Assembly: GCA_028689775.1 (NCBI GenBank)
Contig: JAQVCM010000009.1
Location: 112,307-176,306, forward strand
Origin: Crocinitomicaceae bacterium
GTDB lineage: Bacteria > Bacteroidota > Bacteroidia > Flavobacteriales_D > Crocinitomicaceae
Direction: 5' to 3'
Length of the DNA stretch: 64,000 nt
Positions 43,785 through 53,337 of the stretch are shown here, one piece after another. The position numbers and the translations under genes are program-made. Every line of letters starts with the position of its first letter. Positions within the stretch are counted from its first letter, which is position 1. Below the pieces are notes generated by a model that was given only the letters and a program-made list of their open reading frames with translations, searched no databases and had not been told where the DNA came from.

Positions 43785-45434
43785 TTAATTCATCAAGGCT
43801 CTCGCATTTGCCAAGGCAGCTTCATTGATGTTTTCACCACTCATTAAACGAGCAATTTCTTGAACGCGTTCCGCTTCAGTTAAAACCGTCACCTGCGTCA
43901 ATGTTTTATCAGAACTTTGGGTCTTTTCAACCTTCCAATGATGCGTTCCTTTGCCCGCAACTTGCGGCAAGTGCGTGATCGCCAAAACTTGCATTTGTTG
44001 CCCCATTCGTTTCAATACATTTCCAATTTTTTGAGCGACTTCGCCAGAAACTCCGGTATCAATTTCGTCAAATAAAAGTGTAGGTAGTTGTTTTTTAGCG
44101 GATAACAACAATTGCAAAGCGAGCATAAAACGAGATAATTCACCCCCACTCGCTGCTTTTTCTATGGGCTTGGGAGTCATTCCCATGTTTGGAGAAAATA
44201 AGAGTGTTAGTTTTGAAAAACCAGTTTCATCGATTTTATCAAGCTGTTCCAAATCAAATTTCAGAACACTGTTTTCCAATTTCAATTCGGTCAAAATCTC
44301 TTCCAACTGCTTCGCTACTTTCGGACCGTTGCTTATTCTGCGGTCGTGTAAGTCTTTTGCTCCTTGCTGAACTTTCGTTTCCAAAACCTCAACTTCCTTT
44401 TCGAGTTGGATGATATCCGCTTCTATGTTTTCTGCATTGGATTGTCCGTTTGATAATTCCTTGAAAATCAAAATCAAATCTTCTTGCGTTTTTACTTGGT
44501 GTTTTAGAATGACCCGATTGTATTGATCCATTTTTTCCAAAAGCTCCATTTGCTTTTTAGGATCTACTTCCAAGGTTTCAATTTGACCTTCCGCTTCCTC
44601 CGAAATGTCTTTCAATTCAATCAAAGTGGCGATAATTCGCTCTGATAAACTTTGTAAATTCGGATGCAGTTGTTTCACTTTGTCCAAATTTGATTTCAAC
44701 AAAGAAAGTAAATCCGTAATTCCTCTTTCTTCGCCGATGTATTGAACAATTGAAGCAAAACCAGCTTTGATTTCCTCCATATTTTCCACAGCATTCAGCT
44801 CTGTTTCCATGTTAGAATAAGAAATTTGATCCAAATTCAATTGATTCAATTCTTCCCACTGAAATTGATTGTAATCTGCTTCTTGAACTATTTTCGCATA
44901 ACTCGCTTTTAAATCCGCTAGTTTCTTCGTCAATTTTTTCCAATCTGAAAACGTTTTCTTGAATGAAGCGCGAAGTGTTGTGTTATCAGCCAAAACGTCC
45001 AACAATTCCATCTGAAATTGATTGTTCTTTAACGCCAAGGTATCATGTTGCGAGTGAATGTGAACCAATTTCTCAGACAATTCTTTTAAAATCGTCAATT
45101 GAACCGGTGTATCATTCACAAAAGCACGAGATTTTCCTTGCGATGAAATTTCTCTTCGTATAATGGTTTCTTCCGAATAATCTAAATCGTGTGTTTCAAA
45201 AAATGATTCTAATCCAAATCCTTGAATGTGAAAAGTAGCTTCAACAGCTGTTTTTTCTGCTTGATTACGAATCACTCCGTAATCTGCTCTTTCACCTAAA
45301 ATCAGGTTCAAAGCGCCAAGTAAGATTGATTTTCCGGAACCTGTTTCACCTGTAATAACCGTAAATTCAGGTTGAAAATTCAACTCTGCAGCTGCGATCA
45401 ATGCAAAATTTTGAATGTTGATTTGAACTAACAT
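43785..45434 (-). CDS. recN: DNA repair protein RecN
   Basis: A 549-residue SMC-like ATPase with Walker A GETGSGKSILLGALN, long coiled-coil arms and C-terminal ABC signature ASGGELSRFMLALQ and Walker B PTLLFDEIDTGVSG. It acts on DNA double-strand breaks. It overlaps the DUF4835 stop by one base in the bamD-rpoZ-coaBC-DUF4835-recN operon, a conserved order in Bacteroidota. Confidence 0.95.
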   Translation of the reverse strand: MLVQINIQNFALIAAAELNFQPEFTVITGETGSGKSILLGALNLILGERADYGVIRNQAEKTAVEATFHIQGFGLESFFETHDLDYSEETIIRREISSQGKSRAFVNDTPVQLTILKELSEKLVHIHSQHDTLALKNNQFQMELLDVLADNTTLRASFKKTFSDWKKLTKKLADLKASYAKIVQEADYNQFQWEELNQLNLDQISYSNMETELNAVENMEEIKAGFASIVQYIGEERGITDLLSLLKSNLDKVKQLHPNLQSLSERIIATLIELKDISEEAEGQIETLEVDPKKQMELLEKMDQYNRVILKHQVKTQEDLILIFKELSNGQSNAENIEADIIQLEKEVEVLETKVQQGAKDLHDRRISNGPKVAKQLEEILTELKLENSVLKFDLEQLDKIDETGFSKLTLLFSPNMGMTPKPIEKAASGGELSRFMLALQLLLSAKKQLPTLLFDEIDTGVSGEVAQKIGNVLKRMGQQMQVLAITHLPQVAGKGTHHWKVEKTQSSDKTLTQVTVLTEAERVQEIARLMSGENINEAALANARALMN

Positions 45435-46348
45435 TAATTTAGAATCTCTTGGTATTTGGATGAATTAGCTGGATCAATTTTTTTCAACAAATTGGTTACA
45501 TCTGTTTTTTCTTTCTGATCAGCATCTGAATATAAATTCTTGATTTCAATCAATTTAGCTGCTGTAAAATTCAGCACATTCAATGCGCTTGGTCGAACTG
45601 TAATCACAGTATTCAACTTTTCTAAAGCTGCGAACATTGCTTTTCGTCCTTCTGCTTTGTTATCGTATAATTTATCCAAACCTAGACGGTGATATTCATA
45701 AAAACACACTCTTAACGGTTCGAAAAGTTGGTGTAAAACATTATCAACCAACCAATAACGGTTTCTTCTTCCCGACTCATTTGATTTCCAACCACTGTAT
45801 CCTGCAGCTTGTGCGATGGATACAATCTCTTGTGCTTCATTGAAATACGTCGTTCCTCCTTTCAAACTATAGGTATCATAATCCATTCCTAAAATGAAGT
45901 AGGCATAGAAAGCCAAAGTAGACGTCATGTTGTCTCGAAATTGATTTGGAGCATACGCCAATGCAGCATTTCGAGAGAAAGGGAAAGAAATATTATCGTC
46001 CTTAAAGTTAAAAACGGTTGTATTGTATGCGGAATTGAAAGCCGTTCTACTCGATTGAACTTGCAACGATCCTTCATAAACTCCAGGAGATGGAATTTTA
46101 GAAATTTGCAATTGAATGTTGCAATTGATTCGTTCTTCAACTTTAAAATTATCTTTCGTCCATTGCGTGTTGTTCATAAAGTCAAAAATCACATCTTTCA
46201 TTTGATCCAAAACTTCTTTGTCAACGGTAGAAACCTCCAACTTTGAATCCGTTACAACGGTTACGATACAATTCAATTCTTGTGCTTTCAAACCTCCTGT
46301 CCAAAGTCCGAAAGTGATTAAAATAATTCCTTTTATAATTCCTTTCAT
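45434..46348 (-). CDS. DUF4835 exported protein
   Basis: About 304 residues with a signal peptide ending GLKAQ. The mature part, ELNCIVTVVTDSKLEV through FMNNTQW and NIQLQISKIPSPGVYEGSLQVQSSR, is typical DUF4835, a Bacteroidota-specific family of unknown function always close to coaBC and recN. The ATG at 46348 is preferred to a TTG two codons earlier. Confidence 0.88.
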   Translation of the reverse strand: MKGIIKGIILITFGLWTGGLKAQELNCIVTVVTDSKLEVSTVDKEVLDQMKDVIFDFMNNTQWTKDNFKVEERINCNIQLQISKIPSPGVYEGSLQVQSSRTAFNSAYNTTVFNFKDDNISFPFSRNAALAYAPNQFRDNMTSTLAFYAYFILGMDYDTYSLKGGTTYFNEAQEIVSIAQAAGYSGWKSNESGRRNRYWLVDNVLHQLFEPLRVCFYEYHRLGLDKLYDNKAEGRKAMFAALEKLNTVITVRPSALNVLNFTAAKLIEIKNLYSDADQKEKTDVTNLLKKIDPANSSKYQEILN

Positions 46349-46350
46349 TT

Positions 46351-47544
46351 TCAAATGCTTTCGTTCAAGTATTGCACAATATCTTGGGCAACTTCTCGCT
46401 TTGATTTTAACTCAAAACTAGTCAAATTATTGTTTTTATCGATGATTTTGATGCGATTTGTATCTACACCAAATCCAGCACCTTGATCTTCCAAGGTATT
46501 GACAACTATAAAATCTAAATTCTTCTTTTTCAACTTGCCTTTTGCATGTTCTTCTGCTCGGTTAGTTTCCAAGGCAAAACCCATCAATACTTGATCTTTG
46601 GATTTATTTTCTCCGGCCCAAGCCAAGATATCTGGATTTTTAATCAGACGCAAAATCAATTCATCGTCTGACTTTTTAATTTTCTGATCTGCTTTCTCTG
46701 CTGGTCTGTAATCGGAAACAGCTGCTGAAAAAACGCCAATTTGACATTGTTTCCAATATTTTTGAACAAGTTCTAACATTTCTTGCGCTGACTCAACGTC
46801 GAATCGTTTCAAGTTTGGATGATGCAATGTTTCTTTTGTTGGACCAGTAACGAGAATCACTTGTGCTCCTTGTTTTAGAAACTGATCCGCGATGTTGAAT
46901 CCCATTTTACCAGAAGAGTGATTCCCAATGAATCGAACAGGATCTAATTTTTCATAGGTTGGCCCAGCGGTAATCAACACCGTTGTGCCCTCAAAAAGTG
47001 AATCTTGTTTGAAAAAGTGAATTAAATGGTCGACAATGTGTTCTGGCTCTGCCATTCTGCCTTTGCCTACTAATCCGCTCGCTAATTCACCAAATTCAGC
47101 AGGAATGACATGCACATGATCTGATTCCAATTGAGCAATGTTTCGCAAAGTTGCGGGATGTGCGTACATGTCCAAATCCATTGCAGGTGCAATCATAACG
47201 GGACAAGTCGCTGAAAGATAGGTAGCAGTTAATAAGTTGTCGCTTTGACCGTGAACCAATTTCGCCATCGTATTGGCTGTTAAAGGCGCGATGAGAAAAA
47301 CATCTGCCCAAGCGCCAAGTTCTACGTGATTACTCCACGTGCCATCTTTTTGATTCCAAAAATCAATTAAAACTGGGTTTTCAGAAAGCGTTGCGATGGT
47401 TAGCGGACTTATAAAATCACAAGAGGCAGGAGTCATAATACATCTGACTTCTGCCTCTTTTTTCTTTATCAAACGAATGAGAAATGCAATTTTATATGCT
47501 GCAATACCTCCTGTAATTCCAAGAAGAATGCGTTTTCCTTTCAT
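46351..47544 (-). CDS. coaBC: CoaBC: phosphopantothenoylcysteine decarboxylase / synthetase
   Basis: A 397-residue bifunctional enzyme of coenzyme A synthesis. The N-terminal flavin decarboxylase (CoaC) has GITGGIAAYK and PAMDLDMYAHPA; the CoaB synthetase half has TAGPTYEKLDPVRFIGNHSSGKMG and FALETN. CoaB ligates cysteine to phosphopantothenate, CoaC decarboxylates the product. It is 5 nt after rpoZ. Confidence 0.95.
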   Translation of the reverse strand: MKGKRILLGITGGIAAYKIAFLIRLIKKKEAEVRCIMTPASCDFISPLTIATLSENPVLIDFWNQKDGTWSNHVELGAWADVFLIAPLTANTMAKLVHGQSDNLLTATYLSATCPVMIAPAMDLDMYAHPATLRNIAQLESDHVHVIPAEFGELASGLVGKGRMAEPEHIVDHLIHFFKQDSLFEGTTVLITAGPTYEKLDPVRFIGNHSSGKMGFNIADQFLKQGAQVILVTGPTKETLHHPNLKRFDVESAQEMLELVQKYWKQCQIGVFSAAVSDYRPAEKADQKIKKSDDELILRLIKNPDILAWAGENKSKDQVLMGFALETNRAEEHAKGKLKKKNLDFIVVNTLEDQGAGFGVDTNRIKIIDKNNNLTSFELKSKREVAQDIVQYLNESI

Positions 47545-47549
47545 TTTAC

Positions 47550-47885
47550 TTAAATTTCTTTGTCTTCATCAAATCTTCTGATGTGCAATTTTTCGTCTAA
47601 CATTTCTTCCATCGCGATCGCAACCGGTTTCGGTAATCTTTCGTAGAATTTAGAAATTTCGATTTGCTCACGGTTTTCGAAAATCTCCTCTAAATTATCA
47701 GTAGTAGAAGCAAATTCTTGCAATTTACCGATCAACTCCTCTTTCAATTCAACAGAAATTTGATTAGAACGCTTAGACATTGCTACGATTGACTCATAGA
47801 TATTCTCCGTTTTCGCTTCAAAATCAACAGTATTACGAGTTACAGTTGTGCGCTCAGCATTATTGTTTTTAAAATTTACACCCAT
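47550..47885 (-). CDS. rpoZ: RNA polymerase omega-like subunit
   Basis: A 111-residue protein with the omega core NIYESIVAMSKRSNQI and a Bacteroidota-type extended acidic C-terminus. Omega aids RNA polymerase assembly. Located between bamD and coaBC, the usual place. Confidence 0.85.
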   Translation of the reverse strand: MGVNFKNNNAERTTVTRNTVDFEAKTENIYESIVAMSKRSNQISVELKEELIGKLQEFASTTDNLEEIFENREQIEISKFYERLPKPVAIAMEEMLDEKLHIRRFDEDKEI

Positions 47886-47890
47886 CAGAT

Positions 47891-48697
47891 TTATTTTTGG
47901 CTACTTGTTATATTAACTAATTCTTTATTCAATTTTTCGGAGAAACCTTCTACTTCCTTTTTATAGGAAGTACTTGGAAACTCGGCTACAAAGTTACGAT
48001 ATCTTTCGATAGTTTGCTCATAACGTTCCATTTTTTTAGATTCAATGCTATTGATTGCTAAAAAGTATGAATTTTTCACTAAAATATAGTGAGCTTCTTC
48101 CTTGAATTTGGATTGTGGAAAGTCTGCTAAAAAGGTTTGAGCACTTACTGCTGCCGATTTATAATTTTCCATTTTGGAGTATAATTTCACGCCTTCAAAC
48201 TGTTTTTTCTCTAATTTGAAACGAAGATTATCCATGATGACATTACACGTATCAATCTTATCAGAATATGGATACATGTTGATAAAAATCTGTAAATCAT
48301 TCAATGCCAATTCCGTTTCATTTTGATCTAGGGAATAGTTTGGTGAATTCTTTACGGAACAAAGCGTTGCCAAGAAGGCAGTTTCTTCTTTTTTAGGACT
48401 TGCTGGAAATTTATCGCTAAAAGTCGACAAATAATAGGAAGCCATGATGTAGTTTTCTTCTAGAAAATAACCTTTCCCAATTCGGTAGTAAGAAACTTCT
48501 CCTTCACCCGTTTTTGGCATGCGTTGATAAACTTGCTCGTACAACGAAATACTACGTGCATAATATTTTTGCTCGTACAAGCTATTCGCCATTTCAAATT
48601 TGCGTGTAAAATCATCCGAACGGACAACTTTATTGTAGCCAGAGCAAGATTGTAAAACCGCTGCTAGCAATAAAAAAGATACCAAAAAGTGCTTCAT
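47891..48697 (-). CDS. bamD: Outer membrane assembly lipoprotein BamD
   Basis: A 268-residue lipoprotein (lipobox LQSC, Cys18) with TPR-like repeats (ANSLYEQKYYARSISLYEQV, MASYYLSTFSDKFPASPKKEE by halves). As part of the BAM complex it helps insert beta-barrel proteins into the outer membrane. First gene of the operon, with a -7 box only 5 nt before the ATG. Confidence 0.9.
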   Translation of the reverse strand: MKHFLVSFLLLAAVLQSCSGYNKVVRSDDFTRKFEMANSLYEQKYYARSISLYEQVYQRMPKTGEGEVSYYRIGKGYFLEENYIMASYYLSTFSDKFPASPKKEETAFLATLCSVKNSPNYSLDQNETELALNDLQIFINMYPYSDKIDTCNVIMDNLRFKLEKKQFEGVKLYSKMENYKSAAVSAQTFLADFPQSKFKEEAHYILVKNSYFLAINSIESKKMERYEQTIERYRNFVAEFPSTSYKKEVEGFSEKLNKELVNITSSQK

Positions 48698-48702
48698 TGA
48701 GG

Positions 48703-48710
48703 CAAAGTTA
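48703..48710 (-). promoter_or_regulatory. -7 box (TAACTTTG) of the bamD operon
   Basis: Ends 5 nt before the bamD ATG, predicting a leaderless mRNA. The rest of the 342-nt gap up to 49039 holds no gene, only an AT-rich inverted repeat (TTTATTGAT at 48809-48817 with ATCAATAAA at 48855-48863). Confidence 0.5.
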
Positions 48711-49039
48711 ATATAAAATAAATTAAGACGTTCGTATATGCCAGAAGTTTAACCCATAAATTGATGGTTTATTGTGCGAATGATGAGATTTGGATCGAAA
48801 CCTTGCTTTTTATTGATCGCGCCATCACACTAAAAGATCAACACGTAAATTCTCATCAATAAATCAATTTTTCAAATCTTTCACATGTAGATAAGTTGTT
48901 TTTTATGGTCATGTGGTATCGCCATTGATAGTCATTTTCATTTAACTGCGTTGCTTACTTCGCAGGTGTGTCAAACTATTGTTATGGCTTATTTCATATT
49001 ATTTGTACCTTCGCAAAAATCAAAAAAAACAAGTAGAGC

Positions 49040-50047
49040 ATGTTAAAAATAGATCTTCACTCGCACATCATTCCTCGAAATCTTCCTGATTGGACAAAAA
49101 AATTCGGATATGGAGATTTTATCAACCTCAATCACAACGAAGATCGAACGGCGGACATGATGCACGGTGGAAGATTTTTTAGAAGAATTGAAGAAAATTG
49201 TTGGGATGAAAAAGTGAGAATGGATGAATACACGAATTTCAACACGCAAGTTCAAGTAGTTTGTACCATTCCTGTTTTGTTCTCCTACTGGGCAAAGCCG
49301 AAAGAAGGTTTGGAAGTTGCTGAATACTTGAATGATCACATTGCTGAATTGGTTGCAAATTACCCAAAAAACTACATCGGTTTAGGCACATTGCCGATGC
49401 AAGATACAGCATTGGCAATTCAAGAATTGGAACGTTGTAAGAAAATTGGTTTGGTTGGAATTCAAATTGGAAGTAACATCAACGATAAAAACTTAAACGA
49501 ACCTGAATTTTTCCCAATCTTTGAAGCTTGCGAGCGTTTGGGAATGGCGGTTTTGGTTCATCCATGGAACATGATGGGAAAATCAAGTATGGAAAAATAC
49601 TGGTTGCCTTGGTTGGTTGGAATGCCTGCTGAAACCTCCAGAGCTGCTTGTTCGATGATTTTTGGTGGTGTATTTGAGAGACTTCCAAAACTTCGTGTTG
49701 CATTTTGTCATGCTGGTGGATCGTTTCTTCCAACTTTAGGTCGAATTGAACACGGATTCAATTGCCGTCCGGATCTCGTTGCGGTTGACAATAATCGAAA
49801 TCCACGAACCTATTTGAATAAATTTTGGATTGATGGAATCACCCACGACATCAACTTGTTGAAATATTTATTGACATTAAAAGACAGTAAAAAAGTATGT
49901 TTTGGAACAGATTACCCGTTCCCATTAGGAGATTTGGAAATTGGAAAATTCATCGAAGAAAGTGATTTGTCTACCAGCGTAAAAGAAGATTTATTTTCGA
50001 ATGCGACGCTTGAATTTTTAAACTTAGACAAGAAATTATTTATTTAG
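49040..50047 (+). CDS. Amidohydrolase of the ACMSD family
   Basis: A 335-residue metal-dependent decarboxylase resembling 2-amino-3-carboxymuconate-6-semialdehyde decarboxylase. Metal ligands: His-x-His in IDLHSHIIP, His in LVHPWNMMG, His in FCHAGGSFLP and Asp in FGTDYPFPLG. ACMSD acts in tryptophan/kynurenine degradation, diverting the product from quinolinate. No other kynurenine genes are visible in the window. Confidence 0.85.
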   Translation: MLKIDLHSHIIPRNLPDWTKKFGYGDFINLNHNEDRTADMMHGGRFFRRIEENCWDEKVRMDEYTNFNTQVQVVCTIPVLFSYWAKPKEGLEVAEYLNDHIAELVANYPKNYIGLGTLPMQDTALAIQELERCKKIGLVGIQIGSNINDKNLNEPEFFPIFEACERLGMAVLVHPWNMMGKSSMEKYWLPWLVGMPAETSRAACSMIFGGVFERLPKLRVAFCHAGGSFLPTLGRIEHGFNCRPDLVAVDNNRNPRTYLNKFWIDGITHDINLLKYLLTLKDSKKVCFGTDYPFPLGDLEIGKFIEESDLSTSVKEDLFSNATLEFLNLDKKLFI

Positions 50048-50061
50048 TTGATTGAAATGAA

Positions 50062-50069
50062 TACATTTG
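50062..50069 (+). promoter_or_regulatory. -7 box (TACATTTG) of the small exported protein gene
   Basis: Matches TAnnTTTG; ends 21 nt before the ATG at 50091. Confidence 0.5.
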
Positions 50070-50090
50070 CAATCATTAAAACAAATAAAA

Positions 50091-50555
50091 ATGAAAAACA
50101 CCATCCTATTACTCACATTTGCATTGTTCTCCATCACAAGCACTTTTGCGCAGAAAGACAAAATTAGCATTGATAAAAACATCGTCACCGTCAATGGTGT
50201 TGCGGTTTTTGAACTGGATGTAACTGATAACGGAAATTCGATTAAATTAAGTAATCTGGATGGAAAAGAATTGGCTTTTTTCAAAGGTTTAGACTTTTAC
50301 GATTCACAAGAAATCACCAGCGGAAATCCAAAAGGTCGTGTCATTTATTACGAAACGACTTTCATGAATGACCAGCGTCAGTGCGAACTTAGCATTCCTG
50401 GAATGCGCAAGGCATTTGTTAAATTCATTCTTGAAAACAAATTAGTAGTTGATGGAGAAATCAATGTGGCAGCTGAAGATCGTTTGATTTTAATTAACGG
50501 AAAGAAATTTTCTGAAAGAAGGAAAAATTCTACGACTATTATTATTGTGCGTTAG
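50091..50555 (+). CDS. Small exported hypothetical protein
   Basis: A 154-residue protein with signal peptide 1-20 (SITSTFAQ). The mature part is beta-rich with no recognised motif (KDKISIDKNIVTVNGVAVFELD). An earlier TTG at 50067 lies within the -7 box and is not used. Its end overlaps the convergent RluA-family gene by 14 nt. Function unknown. Confidence 0.65.
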   Translation: MKNTILLLTFALFSITSTFAQKDKISIDKNIVTVNGVAVFELDVTDNGNSIKLSNLDGKELAFFKGLDFYDSQEITSGNPKGRVIYYETTFMNDQRQCELSIPGMRKAFVKFILENKLVVDGEINVAAEDRLILINGKKFSERRKNSTTIIIVR

Positions 50556-51444
50556 GAATTGGATTGTGTTTCTCAAACCGCTTCTTCTCTCTCGCGATGT
50601 ACGAATTGAATTTCTCTGGCATCGGTATCTCAACTTTGATGTGTTCATTGCTTGCTGGATGAACAAAATTCAATTCTACCGCAACTAAAAACAATCCTTT
50701 GTCGGTTTTCATGGAAACATCACCTTGGTATAATTGATCTCCAACGATTGGCAAACCAAGTGAACTGCAATGAATTCTCAATTGATGTTTTCTACCGGTA
50801 ATTGGAAATAAATCAATCAAGGTCAAGGAAGTACCTTTTAGCGTTTGAACATTTTCAACCACTTGATAATGCGTCACTGCTTCTTTTCCATCAATGTCAC
50901 TGTCGACAATTCCTTCACCTTCCATGGTTCCTTGTAAAATGGCACGGTATCTTTTGGAAACTTTTCGATCTTCAAACATTTTACCCAAAGCTACTCTTAC
51001 ACTGTGCGTTTTAGCTACAATGACCAAACCAGAAGTCGCAGTATCCAAGCGGTGAACAGGCAAAGGCCAACGCAAAGCGTCTACTTGTTTGGAATGTTGT
51101 AAATTGTGTCCCAACGCATTGAACAAGGTTTTGTATAAATTGCCGCTGACTGGTATTCCTGCTGGTTTGATGACAACTGCCAGATAATCATCTTCATAAG
51201 GAATTTCTAAATCTAATTCAAACTGTTTTGGAGGTAAAGCTTGAGATTCTTGTAGACTGATCACATCGTGCGATTGAACCCAATAAGCCGTTGAAGCGAT
51301 TTCATCGTTCACCAAAACCTGTCGTTTCTCAATGGCTTTTTTGATGCCTTTTCGTGTTTGGATTTCCTCAAATTTTCCGATTAAGTAATCAGATAAACGC
51401 TGTGGAGTTTCCAAAATTTCAACTTGATGTTTGGCGATAATCAT
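50542..51444 (-). CDS. RluA-family pseudouridine synthase
   Basis: A 300-residue enzyme with an S4-like N-terminal region (LSDYLIGKFEEIQTRKGIKKA), the catalytic HRLDTATSGLVIVAK containing the Asp nucleophile, and ITGRKHQLRIHCSSLGLPIVGD. It isomerises uridine in rRNA or tRNA; the specific site cannot be read. Confidence 0.9.
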   Translation of the reverse strand: MIIAKHQVEILETPQRLSDYLIGKFEEIQTRKGIKKAIEKRQVLVNDEIASTAYWVQSHDVISLQESQALPPKQFELDLEIPYEDDYLAVVIKPAGIPVSGNLYKTLFNALGHNLQHSKQVDALRWPLPVHRLDTATSGLVIVAKTHSVRVALGKMFEDRKVSKRYRAILQGTMEGEGIVDSDIDGKEAVTHYQVVENVQTLKGTSLTLIDLFPITGRKHQLRIHCSSLGLPIVGDQLYQGDVSMKTDKGLFLVAVELNFVHPASNEHIKVEIPMPEKFNSYIAREKKRFEKHNPIPNAQ

Positions 51445-51486
51445 GGTACTAAGTTACGAGAAAGGATTTGAAATCTTGCCATACTT

Positions 51487-52440
51487 TTATCCAAAAAATC
51501 GAATGTTTTCTTTTTCCTCAATCGCTTTACATCCCTGAAGTCCGCCGGTGTGAATGAAAATTACTTTCTTTCCGCGGTACTTCGCTTTCTTCAATTCTTC
51601 CGTCATCGCGTAAAATGCTTTGGCGGTATAAATCGGATCCAAGGGTAATTTGTACGTCTTAAAGATATCTTGAATAAATTGCAACAATTCAGGCGTGTAT
51701 TTAGCATAACCTCCAAAATGATGTTCTGAATGAACGGTCACTTTCTGAAACAATTCTTCCAAAGCTTCATCGTCCATGAAAAAACCATAAAACAGCGATT
51801 TCATCGAATCGAGGGAATGGAAACCTTTCAAAACAGGAACAGCGTGTAATCGACAGTTTTCAGGCATTCCGAGAAGTACACCACAACTGGTTGCAGCTGT
51901 TCCTTGCGCTAAAAAAACGTGATCTACATCTTTTGGAATTTCCTTCCAAATTTCTTGACAACCGACAATTCCGTAGTAATTTCCTCCACCTTCTGGTACG
52001 GCGTAGAAGCGTGGGTTTTCTAATTTCAATTCATCCACAAACAGTTTATCGGCGTGCAGCGCATACATCTCGCGAGATAAAAACTGCAATTCCATTCCCA
52101 ATTCAACACATCTTTTCAAGGTGTCGTTTGAAGCTGAATTCAATTCTTCACCGCGCACAAATCCGATGCTTTTCAATCCGAATTCTTTGCAAGCTGCAGC
52201 AGTTGCCACCAAATGATTTGAATAAGCGCCACCAAAAGTGAAAATTCCTTCTGAATGTAAATGAAGTGCTTGCTCGACATTGTATTTTAATTTCCGCCAT
52301 TTATTTCCTGAAATATCAGCATGCAATAAATCATCTCGTTTTACAAAAACCTGGATATCATTTTCTGTCCATGCTGTATTTTCCAAGCGTTGCAATTCTG
52401 ATTTTTGAGAATCGATGAAATTAGAAGTTGATTTTACCAC
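51487..52440 (-). CDS. ACC deaminase / D-cysteine desulfhydrase-like PLP enzyme
   Basis: A 317-residue fold-type II PLP enzyme. The PLP Lys is in GNKWRKLKYNVEQAL; FTFGGAYSNHLVATAAACKE follows. D-cysteine desulfhydrases and 1-aminocyclopropane-1-carboxylate deaminases share these features; Bacteroidota members are usually of uncertain substrate. The start is GTG at 52440; a divergent gene begins 43 bp upstream. Confidence 0.85.
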   Translation of the reverse strand: MVKSTSNFIDSQKSELQRLENTAWTENDIQVFVKRDDLLHADISGNKWRKLKYNVEQALHLHSEGIFTFGGAYSNHLVATAAACKEFGLKSIGFVRGEELNSASNDTLKRCVELGMELQFLSREMYALHADKLFVDELKLENPRFYAVPEGGGNYYGIVGCQEIWKEIPKDVDHVFLAQGTAATSCGVLLGMPENCRLHAVPVLKGFHSLDSMKSLFYGFFMDDEALEELFQKVTVHSEHHFGGYAKYTPELLQFIQDIFKTYKLPLDPIYTAKAFYAMTEELKKAKYRGKKVIFIHTGGLQGCKAIEEKENIRFFG

Positions 52441-52456
52441 AAATGAGCTGTTTTTA

Positions 52457-52477
52457 CAAAGATAAAAAGTATTTTTG
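52457..52477. promoter_or_regulatory. Face-to-face -7 boxes of divergent genes
   Basis: On the minus strand TATCTTTG (52464-52457) serves the ACC deaminase-like gene, 16 nt from its GTG. On the plus strand TATTTTTG (52470-52477) serves the DUF5522 gene, 5 nt from its ATG. The two boxes are only 5 bp apart, so the polymerases would compete. Confidence 0.5.
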
Positions 52478-52482
52478 TCTAC

Positions 52483-52674
52483 ATGAGCGATGACATGTCT
52501 GGATTTTCCAAGAGATCAAAATTGGATGCCGAAGATTTTTATTTAAGTCCTGAAGGATATTTAGTTTTTACAGAGAAATACCTATTGAAGCGAGGATACT
52601 GCTGCAAAAATGGCTGTAAACATTGTCCGTATGGATTCGATAAAAAAACAGGAAAAACCAAAAAGGATCTTTAA
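52483..52674 (+). CDS. DUF5522 small cysteine-rich protein
   Basis: A 63-residue protein with LSPEGYLVFTEKYLLKRG and the cysteine cluster YCCKNGCKHCPYG, a likely metal site. The DUF5522 family is widespread in Bacteroidota and unstudied. Its stop shares TTAA with the convergent acyltransferase gene. Confidence 0.88.
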   Translation: MSDDMSGFSKRSKLDAEDFYLSPEGYLVFTEKYLLKRGYCCKNGCKHCPYGFDKKTGKTKKDL

Positions 52675-53234
52675 TCGATTAAAATATCTTCCTTCAAAAT
52701 TCCTTGTTCTGGAAATTTTCCTTCAAACTGACATAGAATTTCTTTGATTTTTCGGATATCAGCTCTAGAATCTCCTGTTGGTTCAAACAAAGAGTGGAAA
52801 CCACCAATTTTTCTTTTGTAATCAATATATCCTATATAAATCGGAACATTTGCTTTGATAGCAATGTGATAAAATCCTTTTTTCCAATGTGCATTGTGTT
52901 TCCGTGTTCCCTCTGGCGTAAAAACCATGTACATCGTTTCATTTTCATTAAAATACTTTACCGCTTGATCCGTAAAATTATTATTTGCTTTTCGATTAAC
53001 CGGAACCGCGCCTATACCGCGAAGAAACCAACCTAAAGGCGGAAAAAACAATTCGCTTTTAACTAAAAATCGACCTTTTACTCCATATTGCGCAAAAGCG
53101 ATTCTTCCAATAATGAAATCCCAATTGGTTGTGTGTGGTCCCATTGCAACCACAGCTTTCTTCACACCTTCTGGCGCATGTGAGTCGATTTTCCATCCAA
53201 AAAGTTTGATGATAAAGAACATAAATTTTCCCAT
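52671..53234 (-). CDS. 1-acylglycerol-3-phosphate acyltransferase-like protein
   Basis: A 187-residue PlsC-fold acyltransferase with the regular H-x4-D motif in GPHTTNWD and the FTPEGTRK block. It is short and compact compared with the glycine-lipid PlsC homologue at 1817-2635. Substrate unknown; acylation of a lysophospholipid is the default expectation. Confidence 0.85.
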   Translation of the reverse strand: MGKFMFFIIKLFGWKIDSHAPEGVKKAVVAMGPHTTNWDFIIGRIAFAQYGVKGRFLVKSELFFPPLGWFLRGIGAVPVNRKANNNFTDQAVKYFNENETMYMVFTPEGTRKHNAHWKKGFYHIAIKANVPIYIGYIDYKRKIGGFHSLFEPTGDSRADIRKIKEILCQFEGKFPEQGILKEDILID

Positions 53235-53238
53235 GGCA

Positions 53239-53246
53239 CAAAGATA
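53239..53246 (-). promoter_or_regulatory. -7 box (TATCTTTG) of the short acyltransferase gene
   Basis: Ends 4 nt before the ATG at 53234, another leaderless candidate. Confidence 0.5.
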
Positions 53247-53337
53247 CTATTTCGGAATCTAATTGAGAAAGCAAAATTACTTTTCACGAATAAAAGGGAA
53301 TCTAATTCGATAAAAAGATTCTTTCAATTGCAAAGTG

